Origin: an uncultured Paracoccaceae bacterium
GTDB taxonomy: Bacteria > Pseudomonadota > Alphaproteobacteria > Rhodobacterales > Rhodobacteraceae
Assembly: GCA_947497985.1 (NCBI GenBank)
Contig: CANMIX010000006.1
Coordinates: 1-64,000, forward strand
Length of the DNA: 64,000 nt
Direction of reading: 5' to 3'
Made by a program: the position numbers and the translations under genes. Position 1 is the stretch's first letter. The number at the start of each line of letters is the position of its first letter. This document shows positions 8,868 to 19,702 of this stretch, piece by piece. Under the pieces are notes generated by a model. That model saw only the letters and a list, made by a program, of their open reading frames with translations, searched no databases and was not told where the DNA came from.

Positions 8868-9851
8868 TCAAAATGCGGCGCGCTCCAATTTGTAACCGCG
8901 TTGTTTTAACAGGTTCAAAACACCGCTGTTTCCCGGAAGATGCGCGCTGCCAACGGCAACAACTACCGTGTCCCCATGCACATTCAGCAAAGTGTTCATC
9001 CACTTGCGATTGCGCCAGGTCAGCAGGCTGTCGTTCAAGGTCTTGTTCAACCGTTCCAGCTCACGTGGGGGCGTGTCGACATATTGTTGCGTAATCCACG
9101 GCAGCAGCAAAAACGCCTGCCAGACACTCTCGTCGAAATAGGCTTCGGTTGCAGTGGCGTCTTCGGGTCGCTGCGAGAGCAGCAGTGCGATGTCGTTTTC
9201 CAGAATTCTGGCTTGATCGCGGACAGGGATGCGCACCATCGCCTGAAGGCTGGTTTCGACGCTTTCAAGCGCGCCAATTGGGATGCGCTTGCGGATGGCA
9301 AATTTTTCGATGCGATCATCCAAGCCACGCCGGACGCCAAACCCCGTTGGACGGCAGCCGTTTTGGACCAAAAATGTGCTGATCGCCCAGGGTTGCAAGC
9401 GTTCCACCGCCTTGAGGTCAAGCCCGGCGGCCTTGGCGTAAAGTTGGAACTGACGCCACCCCGCTTGCGACATGACTTGGGACAGCGTCCCCTCTTTGGG
9501 CAGTAAGAATGCATCGCGGTTTTTGATGAAATCCTGCCGGAACGAGGCAACCTCACGCCCTGTGACCTCAAAATAGACGGCATCAGCATCGGCAATAACC
9601 GGGCGCAGGTTGCGCATTACAGCCGCCATGCGCTGGTCTCCACTGTGCATGGTGCCAACAATATGCAGCGTCTTGTCACCTTTACGCGCGACCCAATGAT
9701 TGCCCCTTGCAAAGGGTGTCGCGGCCATCTGCCGGTCAAGGCGTGTGGCCACCGAAGGCGGTAGGTGGTCGCGGTAATCCACACCTTTGCAGGCGGCAAG
9801 GGCAGCGGTGCCCTGTAGCGCAAAGGCGAGACCCAGCAGGAACTTTTTCAT
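8868..9851 (-). CDS. TraB/GumN family secreted protein (copy 2)
   Basis: Paralogue of the gene just downstream: 327 residues, signal peptide MKKFLLGLAFALQGTAALA, motif IVGTMHSGDQR, acidic VYFEVTGRE and C-terminal VAVGSAHLPGNSG ending in GYKLERAAF. The two copies share start (ACKGVDYRDHL versus TCNGQDLRSSL) and end but have diverged strongly in the middle, so the duplication is old. The start at 9851 is preferred over a TTG at 9863 because MKKFLLG begins a clean signal peptide and GAG lies upstream. The 30-base spacing to copy 1 suggests one transcript. Confidence 0.82.
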   Translation of the reverse strand: MKKFLLGLAFALQGTAALAACKGVDYRDHLPPSVATRLDRQMAATPFARGNHWVARKGDKTLHIVGTMHSGDQRMAAVMRNLRPVIADADAVYFEVTGREVASFRQDFIKNRDAFLLPKEGTLSQVMSQAGWRQFQLYAKAAGLDLKAVERLQPWAISTFLVQNGCRPTGFGVRRGLDDRIEKFAIRKRIPIGALESVETSLQAMVRIPVRDQARILENDIALLLSQRPEDATATEAYFDESVWQAFLLLPWITQQYVDTPPRELERLNKTLNDSLLTWRNRKWMNTLLNVHGDTVVVAVGSAHLPGNSGVLNLLKQRGYKLERAAF

Positions 9852-9964
9852 AGGTAATCTCAATGCTCATAAAGTCCTTTGAGCTAACGGCCAATAAGCG
9901 CGTTTTGCAAGGGGGGATAGCACGATGGCTTGTCACGATCTCTTCAACCTGCCAATCATCGCCC

Positions 9965-10630
9965 ATGAACCGTGAAGACCAGCTTTATGCGCCCGTTAAA
10001 ACCCTGTTGGAACATCAGGGCTATGTGGTGAAGGGCGAAGTGGGCGCCGCAGATGTGGTCGCGCGCCGGGGAGACGAGCCTCCGATCATTGTTGAACTGA
10101 AGCTGCGGTTTTCGCTGTCTTTATTTCACCAGGCGATCTCGCGACTGGCGGTCACGGATCTGGTCTATATTGCTGTGCCGCGTCCCACGGGGCGGCAGGC
10201 ACGGCGCCAATTGCGAGACAATTTGGCGATGTGCCGACGGTTGGGGCTCGGGCTTATCACGGTTTTGAATGATGGACGCGCCGAAGTGCAATGTGATCCG
10301 GGACCTTATGCTCCGCGAAAATCCAAGGTGAAACAGACGCGGCTCTTGCGAGAGTTTGAACGTCTGCGTGGAGATCCTAATCAAGGCGGTGCGACGCGCC
10401 ATGGTATTGTCACGGCCTATCGTCAGGACGCGCTGGCCTGCGCGACTTATCTGGCGGAGAATGGGCCCTCCAAGGGGGCGGTGGTCGCAAAAGAGGCAGA
10501 GATCCCGAAAGCCACGCGGATTATGGCGGATAACCATTACGGTTGGTTTGAGCGGGTTAAGACGGGTGTCTATGCGCTGAGTGAAGCCGGGGAACGAGGC
10601 CTGGCCGATTGGGCGCATAGCGCCGATTAG
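9965..10630 (+). CDS. DUF2161 protein with PD-(D/E)XK nuclease-like core
   Basis: A 221-residue cytoplasmic protein. Residues 20-50 show a nuclease-like strand pattern, with Asp30 in AADVV followed by IIVELKLRF with Glu44 and Lys46, matching a PD-(D/E)XK active site; DUF2161 proteins are grouped in that superfamily. The C-terminal 80 residues look like a winged helix (KEAEIPKATRIMADNHYGWFERV). A DNA-acting role is inference. Start at 9965 drops 34 residues of an upstream extension that lacks family character. It is divergent from the GumN genes and followed by a terminator. Confidence 0.72.
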   Translation: MNREDQLYAPVKTLLEHQGYVVKGEVGAADVVARRGDEPPIIVELKLRFSLSLFHQAISRLAVTDLVYIAVPRPTGRQARRQLRDNLAMCRRLGLGLITVLNDGRAEVQCDPGPYAPRKSKVKQTRLLREFERLRGDPNQGGATRHGIVTAYRQDALACATYLAENGPSKGAVVAKEAEIPKATRIMADNHYGWFERVKTGVYALSEAGERGLADWAHSAD

Positions 10631-10663
10631 AGACAGCTGAGAGTACTGGGCGCATAACGAAAG

Positions 10664-10690
10664 AGAGAGGGCAAAAGCCCTCTCTTGTTT
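10664..10690 (+). terminator. Terminator after the DUF2161 gene
   Basis: Perfect nine-base stem AGAGAGGGC (10664-10672) with GCCCTCTCT (10677-10685), tetraloop AAAA, then TGTTT. Confidence 0.8.
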
Positions 10691-11132
10691 CGATATGAAA
10701 ATGACTTTGTGAAATTCCGTATAGTCTCAAGCAACGCTGTATACCGCCGCTCATACACCTATTATTAAGGACTTTGGGGACATATCAACCCTCTGAAATT
10801 GAAACATTATCGCAAATTTAACGGCCATTGTTTCGGTCCGCTCATCGGCGCGACAAATTTTGCTGAAATTTCGGTTAGAAGATGACTTTTCCACAGCACA
10901 ATTGCGGCGATTTGGTGGACTGAACGCACCTCACTCCCCTGGTTTGTTCGCGCAGCGGGCAATTGATTCGTCCTACCTTCGCCGACAAACAGCGCAGTTT
11001 GGGGGCGCTAAAAGGCTCGCGACACGTTCAAAAGGTTAACGGCCCAAGGACCTTTGGCAAGATTTACGGCGAACGCGAGGCTGTGGCTGGGACGCAGCAC
11101 AAAAAAGTCACAGAGTTTTCCATTTGAACCCG
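10691..11132. other. 442-base stretch without a recognisable gene upstream of the groESL promoter
   Basis: No frame here has coding character or a homologue that I recognise. Short A/T-rich blocks alternate with GC-rich ones. No tRNA, strong hairpin or repeat was found before the groES promoter at 11133. Confidence 0.5.
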
Positions 11133-11161
11133 TTGACAGTGTCGAATAGCCGCCATAGCTT
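11133..11161 (+). promoter_or_regulatory. Candidate groESL promoter
   Basis: A consensus -35 TTGACA at 11133-11138 is followed after 17 bases by TAGCTT, a weak -10. The CIRCE operator begins about ten bases further on, so a bound HrcA dimer would block transcription at the start region. Confidence 0.6.
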
Positions 11162-11169
11162 CCCTCCCG

Positions 11170-11196
11170 TTATCACTCAGCTCATGTGAGTGATAA
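11170..11196. promoter_or_regulatory. CIRCE operator (HrcA site) of groESL
   Basis: Perfect inverted repeat TTATCACTC (11170-11178), nine-base spacer, GAGTGATAA (11188-11196). The 9-N9-9 layout and the CACTC/GAGTG core match the CIRCE element bound by the heat-shock repressor HrcA; the consensus is TTAGCACTC-N9-GAGTGCTAA, so one base per arm differs symmetrically (G to T and C to A). Confidence 0.92.
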
Positions 11197-11273
11197 TGAT
11201 CCGTGCTCGTTGCTTCCAAGAAGGATGGCACGGGTGTTTGAGAAACAAACTTTGAGCTTAAGGAGCTGCAAAG

Positions 11274-11561
11274 ATGGCATTGAAACCGCTTCACGACCGC
11301 GTTCTGGTTCGTCGCCTTGAAGGCGAAGAAAAAACCGCTGGTGGCCTGATCATCCCCGATTCCGCAAAAGAAAAACCTTCTGAAGGTTCTGTTGTTGCAA
11401 CTGGCGAAGGCGCACGTAAGGACAGCGGCGAGCTGATCCCGATGGCTGTATCCGCAGGCGACAAGATCCTGTTCGGCAAATGGTCCGGCACCGAGGTCAC
11501 CGTCGACGGCGAAGAGCTGCTGATGATGAAAGAAAGCGACATCATGGGCATCATCGAATAA
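11274..11561 (+). CDS. groES: GroES co-chaperonin
   Basis: A 95-residue GroES starting [21 protein letters not shown], with the mobile-loop segment [19 protein letters not shown] that contacts GroEL and the roof region near residue 50. AAGGAG precedes the ATG. It caps the GroEL chamber during ATP-driven folding in the cytoplasm. It is the first gene of a two-gene operon under CIRCE control; groEL starts 63 bases downstream. Confidence 0.98.
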   Translation: MALKPLHDRVLVRRLEGEEKTAGGLIIPDSAKEKPSEGSVVATGEGARKDSGELIPMAVSAGDKILFGKWSGTEVTVDGEELLMMKESDIMGIIE

Positions 11562-11588
11562 GCGACCGCGCTTGTTCTGATCCCCTGA

Positions 11589-13268
<1,680 letters not shown>

Positions 13269-13297
13269 GTCACGCCATCCAGTCGGATGATAGGGAA

Positions 13298-13323
13298 GGG
13301 GTCGCCATTAGGCGGCCCCTTTT
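13298..13323 (+). terminator. Terminator after groEL
   Basis: Stem GGGGTCGCC (13298-13306) with GGCGGCCCC (13311-13319), one T-G pair, loop ATTA, followed by TTTTC. Confidence 0.8.
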
Positions 13324-13435
13324 CGTTGGGAGTACGTTCACCGGGATCGCAACGCAGGCCGAGACTGTGACGGCCCGCAATACTCCGTTGGAGGCAAGGT
13401 ACGTGTGTTCGCTCGTGATGGATTAAGGGGCGGCC

Positions 13436-13912
13436 TTATGAGGCTGGGCGAATTTCGCCTGTGTCCAGAACCGGGGAGGCATCCATGTCTTCGGCATCCA
13501 ACATGGCAGCCACACGTTCTAGTCCCGCGACCAACATGGCCTGTTCCCAGTCATCCATGGCCGCAAACTTGCGCACGAACCTTTGTTGCAGCGGATCCGG
13601 GGCGTCTGCAATCACACCACGTCCTGCATCCGTGAGCAGGATATTGATCTGGCGGCGGTCCTGACTGGATTTCTCACGCAAGGCCAGACCTTCACGCACC
13701 AGCTTATCCACCAATGACGTAACCGTTCCTTGCGAGACCCGCATCCGGAGCGAGATCGCTTTGGCGGTTGCAAATCCGTTTTCAGCGATGATCTGCAATA
13801 CGCGAAACTGGGTGGGAGTGACGCCGGTGGTCTGACGGATCTCACGGCCGAATAATTCAGTTGCGCGCACAATGCGGCGCAAGGCGATCAGGCTGCTGTC
13901 AATCCGTTCCAT
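13436..13912 (-). CDS. ectR: MarR-family regulator of ectoine synthesis (EctR-like)
   Basis: A 158-residue MarR-type winged-helix protein: the recognition region RMRVSQGTVTSLVDKLVREGL is followed by the wing with SSQDRRQINILLTDAG. It is divergent from ectA with 219 bases between, the arrangement of EctR1-type repressors in other ectoine producers. An inverted repeat ATACTTT-N7-AAAGTAT lies 11 bases in front of its own start, and a matching imperfect site lies before ectA, supporting autoregulation and ect control. How osmotic state is sensed is not visible. Confidence 0.8.
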   Translation of the reverse strand: MERIDSSLIALRRIVRATELFGREIRQTTGVTPTQFRVLQIIAENGFATAKAISLRMRVSQGTVTSLVDKLVREGLALREKSSQDRRQINILLTDAGRGVIADAPDPLQQRFVRKFAAMDDWEQAMLVAGLERVAAMLDAEDMDASPVLDTGEIRPAS

Positions 13913-13922
13913 CCAAACTCCA

Positions 13923-13943
13923 ATACTTTAGCTGTCAAAGTAT
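13923..13943. promoter_or_regulatory. Operator 1 of the EctR-like regulator
   Basis: Perfect inverted repeat ATACTTT (13923-13929), seven-base spacer, AAAGTAT (13937-13943), directly upstream of ectR. Size and symmetry fit a MarR dimer. The same half-site and spacer recur before ectA. Confidence 0.65.
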
Positions 13944-14060
13944 ACCTGCTGGATTCAAGCTTCGCAAATTTAAAAGTAATTAGATAAGCTAAGTGTTTTT
14001 AAGTCTGATAGCGACTCTTGGAGCGTTAAGTGGCGGTAAGTGGTCGCTTTTGGGATCTTT

Positions 14061-14081
14061 ATACTTTGATCGTTGAAGTTT
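14061..14081. promoter_or_regulatory. Operator 2 of the EctR-like regulator, before ectA
   Basis: ATACTTT (14061-14067), seven-base spacer, GAAGTTT (14075-14081): left arm identical to operator 1, right arm five of seven. It lies 50 bases before the ectA start. A further degenerate copy may begin at 14095 (ATACTTC). Confidence 0.55.
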
Positions 14082-14131
14082 TGACGTATGTCTGATACTT
14101 CGTCCCTCGAAGCGATTAGGAGAGCTGATAA

Positions 14132-14662
14132 ATGCAACACCCCGCTGACCTCGCACGCATTGCGTTGCCAAGCCTACGTCAACCGACCGCCAAAGATGGC
14201 GCCGAGGTCTGGAAATTGGTGCGCGCGTGCAAGCCGCTTGAAGAAAACTCAATGTATTGCAATCTGCTCCAATGTGACCATTTCGCCGATACCTGCGTTC
14301 TTGCGGAAAAGTCACAAGAAGCGGTGGGCTGGATCTCGGCCTATGTGATGCCCAACGAGCCTGACACGTTATTTGTCTGGCAGGTCGCGGTTGCCGAAGC
14401 TGTGCGGGGGCGTGGCCTTGGCGCGATAATGTTGCAATCTATCCTCAGCCGTCCCCAATGTGAAAATGTCACCCGTGTTCAAACCACGATCACGGCAGAA
14501 AACGACGCCTCATGGGCGCTGTTTCGCAAGTTTGCTAAATTGCAAGACAGCCAGCTGGATATCACTCCTTACTACACACAAGCGCAGCATTTTCAGGATC
14601 TGCACAAGACAGAGAACCTGGTCACCATCTCGCTGAAAAACCGAGTGGCTCTCGCTGCCTAA
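14132..14662 (+). CDS. ectA: EctA: L-2,4-diaminobutyrate N-gamma-acetyltransferase
   Basis: A 176-residue GNAT enzyme: it opens with the EctA-type LPSLRQPTAKDGAEVWKLV region, has SMYCNLLQCDHFADTC, and carries the acetyl-CoA loop VRGRGLG about residue 90. It acetylates diaminobutyrate, the second step from aspartate semialdehyde to ectoine. AGGAG sits about nine bases before the ATG. It heads ectABC; ectB follows after 60 bases. Confidence 0.95.
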   Translation: MQHPADLARIALPSLRQPTAKDGAEVWKLVRACKPLEENSMYCNLLQCDHFADTCVLAEKSQEAVGWISAYVMPNEPDTLFVWQVAVAEAVRGRGLGAIMLQSILSRPQCENVTRVQTTITAENDASWALFRKFAKLQDSQLDITPYYTQAQHFQDLHKTENLVTISLKNRVALAA

Positions 14663-14722
14663 GGGCGCGGCTCCGGTTTCACCTTGCACATCTTTTTACC
14701 CTCAAACGCTGAAAGAGGTCGT

Positions 14723-16009
14723 ATGTCTACGAATACCTCCGCCAAAGCCATTTTCACCCGTCGCGAGTCTGATGCGCGCAGCTATTGCCGCGGTTTTGAT
14801 ACCGTGTTCACCGCGGCTTCCGGGTCGCAAATGACCGACAAAGACGGACAACACTATATCGACTTCCTTGCGGGCTGTTCATCGCTGAACTACGGCCACA
14901 ACAATCCGGATATGAAGGCCGCGCTGATTGAGCATTTGCAAGCAGATGGTCTGGCGCATGGTTTGGACATGCACACCGATACCAAGGGCGCGTTTCTGGA
15001 GAGCTTTGAACAGTTGATCCTGCGTCCACGTGACATGGACCACAAGGTGATGTTCACCGGCCCAACCGGTGCAAATGCGGTGGAAGCGGCGATGAAAATC
15101 GCACGCAAGGCCACGGGACGCAGCAATGTGATCGCCTTTACCAACGGGTTTCACGGCGTCACTCAGGGTGCCCTGGCTGCCACCGGCAACAGCTATCATC
15201 GCGGCGGTGCGGGCCTCAGCCTCAACAATGTCACCCGCATGCCGTTTGATGGATATATGGGGCAGGGCTGTGACACGTCCGAGCTGTTGGAGGCGATGCT
15301 GAACGATCGCTCCTCGGGCCTGGATGCGCCAGCCGCGATCCTGTTGGAAACGGTACAGGGCGAAGGCGGCTTGAACGCCGCCAGCCCAAAATGGTTGCGG
15401 CGCATCGCGAAACTGGCCAAGGACGCAGGCGCCTTGTTGATTGTGGATGACATCCAAGCGGGGTGCGGTCGCACCGGCCAGTTCTTCTCGTTCGAAGGAA
15501 TGGGGTTCACGCCTGATATCGTAACCCTGGCCAAGTCGATCTCTGGCTTTGGACTGCCGATGGGGTTGGTTCTCGTGAAGCCGGAACATGACGTGATGGG
15601 GCCAGCGGAACACAACGGTACCTTTCGCGGTAACACCCATGCCTTTGTCACCGCGCGTGTGTCGATCGAAAAATTCTGGGCCGATGATGCGTTTGAGCAG
15701 GACATCGCACGCCGTGCACTGATTGTTGAAACGGGCCTGCAAGCCATCGCTGACATGGTGCCCGGTGCCCGCCTCAAAGGGCGCAGCATGATGCGCGGTG
15801 TCGATGTGGGCTGTGGGGAGCTGGCGGGCAAGATCTGCCGTCGTGCTTTCCAGAATGGGTTGATTATCGAGACCTCAGGCGCCGAGGATGAGGTGGTCAA
15901 AATTCTTGCCCCTCTGACAACCCCGGATGCGCAGCTGCAGGCCGGGCTCGATATCCTAATTGGGGCCGCACAGGATGTGCTTGGCACCCAGAAAATTGCA
16001 GCGGAGTAA
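14723..16009 (+). CDS. ectB: EctB: diaminobutyrate-2-oxoglutarate aminotransferase
   Basis: A 428-residue class-III PLP aminotransferase of usual EctB length. The PLP lysine is Lys271 in [14 protein letters not shown], with the preceding [13 protein letters not shown] motif; [16 protein letters not shown] binds the cofactor phosphate. It converts aspartate semialdehyde to diaminobutyrate using glutamate. The start at 14723 follows AGAGG and gives [16 protein letters not shown]; the longer frame upstream lacks a ribosome binding site. Confidence 0.95.
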   Translation: MSTNTSAKAIFTRRESDARSYCRGFDTVFTAASGSQMTDKDGQHYIDFLAGCSSLNYGHNNPDMKAALIEHLQADGLAHGLDMHTDTKGAFLESFEQLILRPRDMDHKVMFTGPTGANAVEAAMKIARKATGRSNVIAFTNGFHGVTQGALAATGNSYHRGGAGLSLNNVTRMPFDGYMGQGCDTSELLEAMLNDRSSGLDAPAAILLETVQGEGGLNAASPKWLRRIAKLAKDAGALLIVDDIQAGCGRTGQFFSFEGMGFTPDIVTLAKSISGFGLPMGLVLVKPEHDVMGPAEHNGTFRGNTHAFVTARVSIEKFWADDAFEQDIARRALIVETGLQAIADMVPGARLKGRSMMRGVDVGCGELAGKICRRAFQNGLIIETSGAEDEVVKILAPLTTPDAQLQAGLDILIGAAQDVLGTQKIAAE

Positions 16010-16013
16010 GACA

Positions 16014-16412
16014 ATGATTGTCCGTGACTTTAACGAGATTATCGAAAAACAGCGGGAACGTGTGGTGGCTGACGCCCAATGGACCAGCGTGCGCATGTTG
16101 CTGGCGGATGATGGTATGGGCTTTTCGTTCCATATCACCTTTCTGGAGGCGGGTTCCGAACATACGTTTGAGTATAAGAACCACTTTGAAAGCGTCTATT
16201 GCATGCAGGGCACCGGTTCGATCACTGATATCGCCACTGGCGAAACTCACCACATCAAGCCGGGCGTTATGTACGCGTTGGACAAGCACGACCGCCACAT
16301 CCTGCGCGCCGATGAAGAGCTGGTTATGGCCTGCTGCTTCAACCCGCCGGTCACCGGCAAGGAAGTGCACGGCGAAGACGGATCTTATGCATTGGAAACA
16401 GAAACTGCCTAG
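16014..16412 (+). CDS. ectC: EctC: L-ectoine synthase
   Basis: A 132-residue cupin beginning [18 protein letters not shown], with the cupin strand [15 protein letters not shown] and a second motif around [17 protein letters not shown]. It closes N-gamma-acetyl-diaminobutyrate to ectoine. It starts four bases after ectB ends. No ectD hydroxylase and no ectoine-type aspartokinase follow; a long perfect terminator ends the operon, so hydroxyectoine is not made from this locus. Confidence 0.95.
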   Translation: MIVRDFNEIIEKQRERVVADAQWTSVRMLLADDGMGFSFHITFLEAGSEHTFEYKNHFESVYCMQGTGSITDIATGETHHIKPGVMYALDKHDRHILRADEELVMACCFNPPVTGKEVHGEDGSYALETETA

Positions 16413-16454
16413 TCAGTTGATCTGATCCAGCGAGTTTCGAGACAGTGCTGAAAC

Positions 16455-16499
16455 AAAAAGAAGGGCCGCGACGGAGTTTCCGTCGCGGCCCTTCTTTTT
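16455..16499. terminator. Long bidirectional terminator between ectC and acnB
   Basis: A 21-base perfect inverted repeat (16455-16475 with 16479-16499), core GGGCCGCGACGGA, flanked by A5 and T5, so it terminates both convergent genes. Confidence 0.95.
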
Positions 16500-16514
16500 G
16501 GTGCTGTCGTGTTC

Positions 16515-19307
16515 TTAGAAGAACATCGACTTTGCCGCTTCGTTCTTGTCGAGGGGCGGTGCAAATTTGGTCAGGTCGATGCCTTCCACTGCTGTCTTGT
16601 ACTCTTCCAGGGTCGGCGTGCGGCCCAGGATTGCGGACAGAACAACAACCGGGGTCGAACCCAGCAGCGATTCACCCTTTTTCTCGGGCAAGTCAGCCAC
16701 AACACGGCCTTGGAACAGGCGGGTAGAGGTCGCCAGAACGGTGTCACCCTTGGCGGCTTTTTCCTGGTTACCCATGCAGAGGTTACAACCCGGACGCTCG
16801 AGGTACAGAATGTTGTCGTACTCGGTCCGCGCTTTTTCCTTTGGTGCATTGTCGTCAAACTCAAAGCCGGAATACTTCTGGAGAACTTCCCAGTCGCCTT
16901 CTTCTTTCAGCTCGTCGATGATGTTGTAGGTCGGCGCGGTAACAACCAGTGGTGCCTTGAACTCGACCTTACCGTTGGCAACTTCAAGGTTACGCAGCAT
17001 CTGCGCCACGATCTTGATGTCGCCTTTGTGGACCATGCAGGAGCCCACAAAGCCCAGGTCGACCTTCTTTTCAGCCTTATAGAAGGAGATAGGGCGGATG
17101 GTGTCGTGGGTGTAACGCTTGGAAACGTCGGCGTTGTTGACGTCCGGATCCGCAATCATCGGTTCAACGATGGCGTCAAGATCAACAACCACTTCGGCGA
17201 AATACTTGGCGTTTGCGTCTGGAACCAGCGCAGGCTTTTCGCCCGACTTGATCTCAGCGATACGCGCGTCCGCTTTTGCCAGCAGCGAGGCCAGCATACC
17301 GTTGTCGTGCTCCATGCCCTTGTCGATCATGATCTGGATCCGGGATTTCGCCAGTTCCAGAGAGCCGATCAGGGTTTCATCGTTGGAGATGCAGACAGAG
17401 GCTTTTGCCTTCATCTCAGCAGTCCAGTCGGTGAAGGTGAACGCTTGGTCGGCCAAAAGGGTGCCGATGTGCACTTCGATAACGCGACCTTGGAAAACGT
17501 TGTCGCCATGCTGTTCAAGCATCTGCGCCTGGGTTGCGTGAACCACATCGCGGAAGTCCATGTGATCTGCCATTGCACCTTTGAAGGTCACTTTGACCGA
17601 CTCAGGAATTGGCATGGCAGCTTCGCCTGTTGCGAGCGCCAGAGCCACGGTGCCAGAGTCCGCACCAAAGGCCACGCCTTTGGACATACGGGTGTGGCTG
17701 TCGCCGCCGATTGTGATGTCCCAGTCGCTGACGGTGATGTCGTTCAGAACCTTGTGGATCACGTCGGTCATCGGGTGATACGCGCCCTTGGGATCACGGC
17801 CGGTGACCAGGCCAAAGTCGTTCATGAACTGCATCAGACGTGGTGTGTTGGCCTGTGCTTTCAAGTCCCAGACCGACGCCGTGTGACAGCCAGACTGGTA
17901 GGCGCCATCAACAGATGGGGACACAACGGTCGCCGCCATGGCTTCCAGTTCCTGCATTGTCATCAGGCCGGTGGTGTCTTGCGAGCCCACGATGTTCACG
18001 CCGACGCGTACGTCAGAACCTGCGTGCAGGGTTGCGCCCGGTGTGGTGCCGCGTGCATTGGCGTTAAAGATCTTCTCAACCGCGGTCAGGCCTTGGCCTT
18101 CGTGGCTGATTTCTTTGGCCGGTGCAAAGGCGGACTTCAGCTCAACACCCAGCGCTTCGGCGGCAAATGTTTGCAGTTTCTTGCCAAAGACGATGGCGTA
18201 GGAACCGCCGGCCTTCATGAACTCCATCTTCTGCGGAGTGAAGGAACCAGCCATATCAACCAGCTCTTCGCTGCCGTCTGCAGAGTAGAGTTTCTTTTCC
18301 TTGGTGTTGATCTTCAGAACGGTGCCGGTTTCAACAGAATACTTCTGCTCCAGAACCGGGTTGCCGTCGTTGTTCAGGATCGGATCGCCGTTCTCGTCGA
18401 CCTTTTTGACCCAGTTTTTCAGGTCCACACCGATACCACCTGTCACGCCAACGGTGGTCAGGAAGATCGGCGAAATGCCGTTGGTGCCCGCAACAACCGG
18501 TGCAAAGTTCACAAACGGCACGTAAGGCGAAGCTTGCTTGCCGGTCCACAGGGCCACGTTGTTCACGCCGGACATGCGGGAAGAGCCAACACCCATGGTG
18601 CCTTTTTCCGCGATCAGCATGATGCGGGCATTCGGATGTTTGACCTTCAGCGCTTCGATCTCTTGCTGGGCGGTTTCCGAGATCATGCACTTGCCGTGCA
18701 GTTCGCGGTCCGCACGGGAGTGCGCTTGGTTGCCAGGAGACAGCAGATCGGTGGAGATATCGCCTTCGCCAGCGATATAGGTGACCACTTCGATCTCTTC
18801 GTCGATTTCGGGCAGGTTGTTAAAGAATTCGGCCGCTGCGTAGCTCTCAACGATGTCTTTGGCGACAGCATTGCCTGCGTCCAGCGCTTCTTTCAAACGG
18901 TCGGTGTCGGCTTCATAGAGGAAAACCTGAGTCTTCAAAACGTCGGCCGCTTGTGCGGCGATACCAGCATCGTCACCCAGCGCCAGATCCAGCAAAACTT
19001 TGACCGAGGGGCCGCCCTTCATGTGGGACAGCAGTTCAAACGCAAATTCGACCGAGATCTCTTCGACGGTGGCAGTGCCCAGAATGATCTCTTTCAGAAA
19101 TTCAGCCTTCACACCTGCGGCGCTCGTGGTGCCGGGCAGGGTGTTGTAGATGAAGAACTGCAGCGAGTCCGCGCGATGCGCGTTGCCGGTGTCCTTGATC
19201 TGTTCAATGATTTCTGCGGTCAGCGCACCATCATCGATGGGCTTGGGGTTCAACCCTTGCTCTTTGCGCGTTTCGATCTCTTTTAAGTAGTCTGTGTACA
19301 AGCTCAT
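16515..19307 (-). CDS. acnB: AcnB: bifunctional aconitate hydratase 2 / 2-methylisocitrate dehydratase
   Basis: A 930-residue aconitase of the AcnB type, recognised by the N-terminal HEAT-like domain (MSLYTDYLKEIETRKEQG) before the swivel domain and by SRADRELHGKCMI and GVGSSRMSGVNNVALW. The 4Fe-4S ligands appear as a cysteine in GSCMVHKGD and Cys841/Cys844 in PGCNLCMGNQ. It interconverts citrate and isocitrate and can act in the methylcitrate cycle. It is a single-gene unit facing ectC across a shared terminator. Confidence 0.96.
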   Translation of the reverse strand: MSLYTDYLKEIETRKEQGLNPKPIDDGALTAEIIEQIKDTGNAHRADSLQFFIYNTLPGTTSAAGVKAEFLKEIILGTATVEEISVEFAFELLSHMKGGPSVKVLLDLALGDDAGIAAQAADVLKTQVFLYEADTDRLKEALDAGNAVAKDIVESYAAAEFFNNLPEIDEEIEVVTYIAGEGDISTDLLSPGNQAHSRADRELHGKCMISETAQQEIEALKVKHPNARIMLIAEKGTMGVGSSRMSGVNNVALWTGKQASPYVPFVNFAPVVAGTNGISPIFLTTVGVTGGIGVDLKNWVKKVDENGDPILNNDGNPVLEQKYSVETGTVLKINTKEKKLYSADGSEELVDMAGSFTPQKMEFMKAGGSYAIVFGKKLQTFAAEALGVELKSAFAPAKEISHEGQGLTAVEKIFNANARGTTPGATLHAGSDVRVGVNIVGSQDTTGLMTMQELEAMAATVVSPSVDGAYQSGCHTASVWDLKAQANTPRLMQFMNDFGLVTGRDPKGAYHPMTDVIHKVLNDITVSDWDITIGGDSHTRMSKGVAFGADSGTVALALATGEAAMPIPESVKVTFKGAMADHMDFRDVVHATQAQMLEQHGDNVFQGRVIEVHIGTLLADQAFTFTDWTAEMKAKASVCISNDETLIGSLELAKSRIQIMIDKGMEHDNGMLASLLAKADARIAEIKSGEKPALVPDANAKYFAEVVVDLDAIVEPMIADPDVNNADVSKRYTHDTIRPISFYKAEKKVDLGFVGSCMVHKGDIKIVAQMLRNLEVANGKVEFKAPLVVTAPTYNIIDELKEEGDWEVLQKYSGFEFDDNAPKEKARTEYDNILYLERPGCNLCMGNQEKAAKGDTVLATSTRLFQGRVVADLPEKKGESLLGSTPVVVLSAILGRTPTLEEYKTAVEGIDLTKFAPPLDKNEAAKSMFF

Positions 19308-19702
19308 GACTGCCTCGACGAATATGCGTTTCGGTAAGCTTGACCACTGAATCTAAGACAGGTCTGGCGAGTCAGCGACAAGCGCGTTGTATGCGGATGT
19401 ATACCAAGCGTGCTTGGTTTGCAAGATCATCAGCAGCACAAAGGGACAGGTTCATTTGTCGCATCTCTGCACGGCTGATCTATTGGGCTCCTGAATTAGG
19501 CGGCTTCCATTTAAATGCTGTTACTACAGTTGCTGTTTGTGCTCAATCAGCTGAGCGCTGCTAATTTAATAAGCTTGCACACGTAAATGATGCACGTTCC
19601 AAAACGTCGATTTGCGCTCAAAGCTGCGTGTGGCGTGGGTTTTTATGATGATCTGATTGTCGACGTTGCAAATTCACAAGGTGGTAAAAGGCCAAAGCGC
19701 AT
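19308..19702. other. 395-base intergenic region between acnB and the sensor kinase gene
   Basis: It contains the acnB upstream region and the 3' flank of the kinase gene. The open frame at 19340-19564 has no coding character (arginine- and cysteine-rich, no ribosome binding site). I see no hairpin with a T-run and no repeat. Confidence 0.5.

Noticed and set aside
16509..19286. A 925-residue plus-strand frame opposite acnB
   Set aside because: A shadow of the acnB codon bias in an antisense frame; acnB on the minus strand is unmistakable.
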